This document shows positions 7,144-9,870 of a stretch of DNA of 9,870 bases, piece after piece (position 1 is the stretch's first letter; every line of letters starts with the position of its first letter). The stretch is from the NCBI GenBank assembly GCA_947624635.1, contig CANQLF010000024.1, positions 1 to 9,870 of the forward strand, given 5' to 3'. The DNA is from an uncultured Bacilli bacterium. GTDB taxonomy: Bacteria; Bacillota_I; Bacilli_A; RF39; UBA660. The notes beneath the pieces were generated by a model that was given only the letters and a program-made list of their open reading frames with translations, was not told where the DNA came from and made no database searches. The position numbers were made by a program, and so were the translations under genes.

Positions 7144-7681
7144 AATTGTTTCTTTGTATTAAATTAAATATAGTTAGAAACATTATTTTTACATCTAAAA
7201 CAAACGATACATTTTTAGCATACCAAACATCATATTCTATTTTCTTTTTATGACTTACTTTCCTTTTCCCATGCACTTGTGCATATCCTGTCATTCCAGG
7301 TTTAACTGTATATCTAATAGGATCAATATAATCTTTAGGTAATACTTCTCCTACAATAAATGGTCTAGGACCAACTAAAGACATATCACCTTTAAAAACA
7401 TTAAAAAGTTGAGGAAGTTCATCTAAACTAGTATTTCTAAGTATTTTTCCAAACTTAGTTATTCTTTCTTCTCTATTAAGATTAGTATCTTTTACCATTG
7501 TTCTAAATTTGTACATATTATAAGGTTTCTTATTTTTACCTTCTCTTAATTGTTTATAAATTATTTCATCATGAATTGTAAATAATAAAATAATATATAT
7601 TAATATAAATAATGGAGATAATACTATAATAAATAAGCTTGATATTATAATATCTAAAATTCTTTTAATTACTTTATACAT
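7142..7681 (-). CDS. Bacterial sugar transferase (monotopic phosphoglycosyl transferase)
   Basis: A 179-residue enzyme of the PglC/EpsL type, which moves a phospho-sugar from a UDP-sugar to undecaprenyl phosphate, starting assembly of a capsule, exopolysaccharide or other surface glycan. Residues 5-34 form a hydrophobic hairpin with P23 in LSP, typical of the re-entrant membrane helix. The catalytic part shows KFRTM (58-62), LRNTSLDELPQL (81-92) with the D87-E88 dyad, GDMSLVGPRP (98-107), KPGMTGYAQV (127-136) and YDVWYAKNVS (150-159). The length is that of the minimal catalytic unit, without a WbaP-like extension. The start at 7681 begins the standard MYKxIKRxxD motif and has GAGTG 6 nt upstream; the frame extends to a TTG at 7732 with no ribosome site. 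It follows the glycosyltransferase gene after 70 nt, probably in one operon. The sugar cannot be predicted. Confidence 0.92.
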   Translation of the reverse strand: MYKVIKRILDIIISSLFIIVLSPLFILIYIILLFTIHDEIIYKQLREGKNKKPYNMYKFRTMVKDTNLNREERITKFGKILRNTSLDELPQLFNVFKGDMSLVGPRPFIVGEVLPKDYIDPIRYTVKPGMTGYAQVHGKRKVSHKKKIEYDVWYAKNVSFVLDVKIMFLTIFNLIQRNN

Positions 7682-7751
7682 AAATATCACTCTACCCAAC
7701 ATAAGAATATCATATTTTTTAATCTTTAACAATTATTCAATAGATCTGTTG

Positions 7752-8825
7752 TTATATGTTATCTTGTATTATTTTTTTGTTTTCTTTTAGCCTTTCGTCA
7801 TTTGGATTCATTTCAATCGCAATATCTATATATTTTAAGCTATCTTCTTTTTTATTCAGCATAAAACAAACAATTGATAATAAATCATATATAGTAGAAT
7901 CCCAGCAAAAGTTTTCATTTATATAACTTTTACTTTTAAATTTTATATTTAAAGCTTTCATAAGTAGTTCATACACTTCCCTGTAATTACCAAAACTGTA
8001 TTCTAAAAATGCAAGTTCAACATAGCCTTCTCTAAGATATGGTGCTTCATCAATTGCTTTATTTAACCACATTCTAGCTTCATCGTACCTTTTAAGATTG
8101 ATATATGCGCGAGATATAAAACGCATTGATGCACATCTTTCATCTTTCCATGTCGCACTTTTCAAATTCAGATGTTTTATCAAAGTATCGATACATTCAT
8201 TCCATTTTCCATAGTACATATACTCTCTACCTAAGTAATGCATATTTCTATCATCTAGAGGACTTTCTTTAACTGATAGTTCTAATAATTTTAAATATTG
8301 ACCTCTCGATTTAGTTAAATCTGGATAATGATTTAATGTAATACTATCACTAGTTTTAAATATTTCTTTATCTTTACCAGTATATTTTAAAACCTCATGG
8401 ACTGGATGAACCCATTTGTAATCATTTCTAGAATGTATTTTATCTGTATAAAAACTAGTTGCAGGCTTACCATATTCATCAAAGCTCCAATTGTAATTAT
8501 ATCTAACTCTTTTAGTATCCTTATCCCAAATACTTTCTAATTCCTTTCTCCAACCTTTATCTAAAACCTCATCTAAATCAGTACAAACACATATATCTAT
8601 ATCTTTACTTACTTTATCTAAAGATTTGTTACGCGCAACATCAAACCTCCAAGGATCTATTATTTCTTTATACACTTTAACACCACGTTTTTTTAATTTT
8701 TCAAAAGTATCATCAGTTGAACCTGTATCTAAAACAACGATTTCATCAGCTTCATTCATAGAGTCTACCCATCTATCTACAAATTTACTTTCGTTTTTAC
8801 TTATCGCATATACACAAATTCTCAT
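7752..8825 (-). CDS. Family 2 glycosyltransferase with C-terminal TPR region
   Basis: A 357-residue two-part protein. Residues 1-160 are a GT-A, family 2 glycosyltransferase: the ISKNESKFV start, the VLDTGSTDDT motif (31-40), PWRFDVARNKSLD (58-70), the DLD metal/nucleotide-sugar motif in CTDLDEVLDKGW (81-92), and WVHPVHEVL (138-146). Residues about 190-350 are helical TPR-like repeats (YLGREYMYYGKWNECIDTL, ISRAYINLKRYDEARMWLNKAI, VELAFLEYSFGNYREVYELL, KEDSLKYIDIAIEMNPND). The same GT2-plus-TPR layout occurs in SunS, which glycosylates the peptide sublancin, and in many uncharacterised clostridial and phage-island enzymes. No membrane segment is visible. The start has AAGGTGG about 9 nt upstream. 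It leads the two-gene unit with the sugar transferase. It may extend a lipid-linked sugar or modify a protein; donor and acceptor are unknown. Confidence 0.88.
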   Translation of the reverse strand: MRICVYAISKNESKFVDRWVDSMNEADEIVVLDTGSTDDTFEKLKKRGVKVYKEIIDPWRFDVARNKSLDKVSKDIDICVCTDLDEVLDKGWRKELESIWDKDTKRVRYNYNWSFDEYGKPATSFYTDKIHSRNDYKWVHPVHEVLKYTGKDKEIFKTSDSITLNHYPDLTKSRGQYLKLLELSVKESPLDDRNMHYLGREYMYYGKWNECIDTLIKHLNLKSATWKDERCASMRFISRAYINLKRYDEARMWLNKAIDEAPYLREGYVELAFLEYSFGNYREVYELLMKALNIKFKSKSYINENFCWDSTIYDLLSIVCFMLNKKEDSLKYIDIAIEMNPNDERLKENKKIIQDNI

Positions 8826-8936
8826 TTAACTTAACCACCTTCTTTTTATTTTATGCTTTTAAATAACTTAAATATAATATGAATGCATATTAATTATTAT
8901 GTTAAAAAGAAAAAACACAGCCAAATAGTTAATAGT
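8826..8936. other. Divergent intergenic region with a short inverted repeat
   Basis: This is the glycosyltransferase side of the 207-base gap before the Fic gene. It holds the glycosyltransferase ribosome site and an inverted repeat, TAATATG (8875-8881) and CATATTA (8886-8892), with a 4-base spacer. A -10-like TATTAT on the minus strand (8874-8879) overlaps the repeat, but no acceptable -35 box is found at 16-18 bp, so the promoter is not settled. No small gene is evident here. Confidence 0.4.
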
Positions 8937-8981
8937 AATTTCAAAGTGCAAATTAAAGTGCAAAGATTGCACTTTGAAATT
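8937..8981. repeat. Composite inverted/direct repeat upstream of the Fic gene
   Basis: AATTTCAAAGTGCAA (8937-8951) and TTGCACTTTGAAATT (8967-8981) are perfect 15-bp inverted repeats. The 15-nt spacer holds a second direct copy of AAAGTGCAA (8955-8963), 12 bp after the first (8943-8951). The inner copy can also pair with TTGCACTTT (8967-8975) around a 3-nt loop. The right end overlaps the -35 box of the Fic promoter (8980-8985). The position upstream of the transcription start favours an operator with three half-sites over an RNA attenuator for this gene. Confidence 0.7.
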
Positions 8982-9008
8982 GATTTTAAAGAAAATAAAT
9001 GATATAAT
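8980..9008 (+). promoter_or_regulatory. Fic gene promoter
   Basis: TTGATT (8980-8985) and a consensus TATAAT (9003-9008) are 17 bp apart, and TGa precedes the -10 (9000-9002), giving an extended -10. The predicted start is near 9015, with a leader of about 18 nt. By sequence it is among the strongest promoters in the window, which fits a gene held down by a repressor at the adjoining repeat. Confidence 0.75.
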
Positions 9009-9032
9009 AATAATTATAAAGGAATGATTTAT

Positions 9033-9870
9033 ATGAGTAATAAAAAAAAGAATTGGAATTTGGAATTGTCTGAATATATTAAACAAGATGAACAAAACAA
9101 GCAAGAAAAAGCAGGAAATTGGGAAACTGCTATTGGACTTCAAGAAGTTGATGGATTAAAGCCTTCAAAATATTTAATAGATACTGCAAAAGAACATATT
9201 GAAGGTAACATTGATATTAAAGAAGCAAAGAAAAAAATAGATGAATATTATAAAGTATCTGATAACATTAAAAATGAAGAAAATGAATTAAGTGAAGAAG
9301 CAGATAAAGTTGCCGTTAGAATAACTGAAATTTTAGGTGAGAAAGCTTTTAATTTTAATGTTTTTGAACTTATTAATATACATTCAAGATTATTCAAAGG
9401 ATTATACAAAGATGCGGGTAAGATTAGAGATTATAATTTTACCAAAAAGGAATGGATTTTAAATGAGGATACAGTAATTTACTCATCCTATGAAACAATA
9501 AGAGAAACTTTAGAATATGACTTAAATCAAGAGATAAACTTTTCATATAAAGATCTGTCATTAGAAGAATCGATAAAACATATTGCGCGTTTTACTTCTA
9601 ATATTTGGCAAGTCCATCCTTTCTGTGAAGGGAATACAAGAACTACTGCTGTATTTATAATAAAATATTTAAAAACATTTGGATTTAACATAAATAATGA
9701 TGTATTCGCAGAAAATTCATGGTATTTCAGAAATTCCTTAGTTAGAGCAAATTATAAAAATTTTGAAAAAAATATATTTGAAGATACATCATATTTAGAA
9801 AAATTTTTCTTTAATTTATTAAGCGATGCTGGCTATGAACTTAAAAATAGATATACTCATATAGATTACA
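9033..9870 (+). CDS. Fic family protein with N-terminal VbhA-like region (3' end cut)
   Basis: 279 codons are visible and the frame is open at the window end; related proteins end soon after ELKNRYxHI, so probably only the last few residues are missing. Fic enzymes transfer AMP or another phospho-group from a nucleotide to target proteins. Residues about 30-73 (ETAIGLQEVDGLKPSKYL ... IDEYY) resemble the small VbhA antitoxin helix region fused in front of some Fic proteins. The Fic domain covers about 110-265, with IHSRLFKGLY (116-125), AGKIRDYNFTK (128-138) and the core motif HPFCEGNTRTTA (195-206). H195 is the catalytic base. Compared with HxFx(D/E)GN(G/K)RxxR, position 8 is T202 and the last Arg is A206, so ATP phosphate contacts are altered. 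The ATG has AAAGGA (9018-9023) 9 nt upstream. No partner antitoxin gene lies just upstream. Confidence 0.9.
   Translation, partial: MSNKKKNWNLELSEYIKQDEQNKQEKAGNWETAIGLQEVDGLKPSKYLIDTAKEHIEGNIDIKEAKKKIDEYYKVSDNIKNEENELSEEADKVAVRITEILGEKAFNFNVFELINIHSRLFKGLYKDAGKIRDYNFTKKEWILNEDTVIYSSYETIRETLEYDLNQEINFSYKDLSLEESIKHIARFTSNIWQVHPFCEGNTRTTAVFIIKYLKTFGFNINNDVFAENSWYFRNSLVRANYKNFEKNIFEDTSYLEKFFFNLLSDAGYELKNRYTHIDY

Noticed and set aside
8626..8829. Plus-strand open frame opposite the start of the glycosyltransferase
   Set aside because: It is the complement of the conserved GT2 N-terminal domain; no start signal and no family features.
8937..8981. CRISPR array or insertion-sequence end
   Set aside because: There are only three copies of a 9-bp unit, one inverted, with no spacers of constant length, no transposase and no target-site duplication in the window.
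8868..9143. Minus-strand open frame covering the Fic promoter and 5' end
   Set aside because: It crosses the promoter and repeat and runs antisense to the Fic gene; the product is Phe/Ile-rich without a recognisable domain.

Overview
The window reads as chromosomal DNA of a very AT-rich, walled, low-GC Gram-positive-type bacterium. Coding is dense, Shine-Dalgarno sites are AGGAGG-like, promoters are of the sigma-A type (several with an extended -10), and rho-independent terminators sit between genes. murC implies peptidoglycan synthesis. The 5S rRNA is only about 107 nt, shorter than the usual 115-117 and similar to mollicute-type 5S. UGA is used as a stop codon (nuclease gene) and Trp is encoded by UGG, so this is not the Mycoplasma code. 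A gut Bacilli/Erysipelotrichia or RF39-like lineage would fit; that placement is inference.

Layout. Positions 1-296 hold the 3' end of a 23S rRNA, a short spacer and a complete 5S rRNA ending in a T9 tract. Positions 389-2292 (+) hold murC under its own promoter, translationally coupled by a TAATG overlap to a metallo-beta-lactamase-fold hydrolase. A bidirectional terminator follows. Positions 2356-4793 (-) hold three genes, transcribed RhuM-family protein, Sel1-repeat protein, then a membrane-anchored non-specific nuclease; the nuclease also has a promoter of its own. Positions 4904-7114 (+) hold tex, a conserved RNA-binding transcription-accessory protein, followed by a second bidirectional terminator. 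Positions 7142-8825 (-) hold a two-gene glycan unit: a family 2 glycosyltransferase with a C-terminal TPR region, then a small monotopic phosphoglycosyl transferase. Positions 8937-9870 (+) hold a Fic-family gene cut by the window end, preceded by a strong promoter with an unusual three-copy inverted/direct repeat against its -35 box.

murC, the MBL hydrolase and tex look like core genes. RhuM/Sel1, the nuclease, the glycan pair and the Fic gene are accessory in character. No insertion sequence, integrase, tRNA or CRISPR array was seen. No gene-free stretch exceeds 300 bases; the longest is the 207-base divergent region at 8826-9032. The parts most worth a second look are the repeat controlling the Fic gene, the presence of RhuM and Fic (two families also known as one fused protein) within about 4 kb, and the shortened 5S with an overlapping terminator-like fold.
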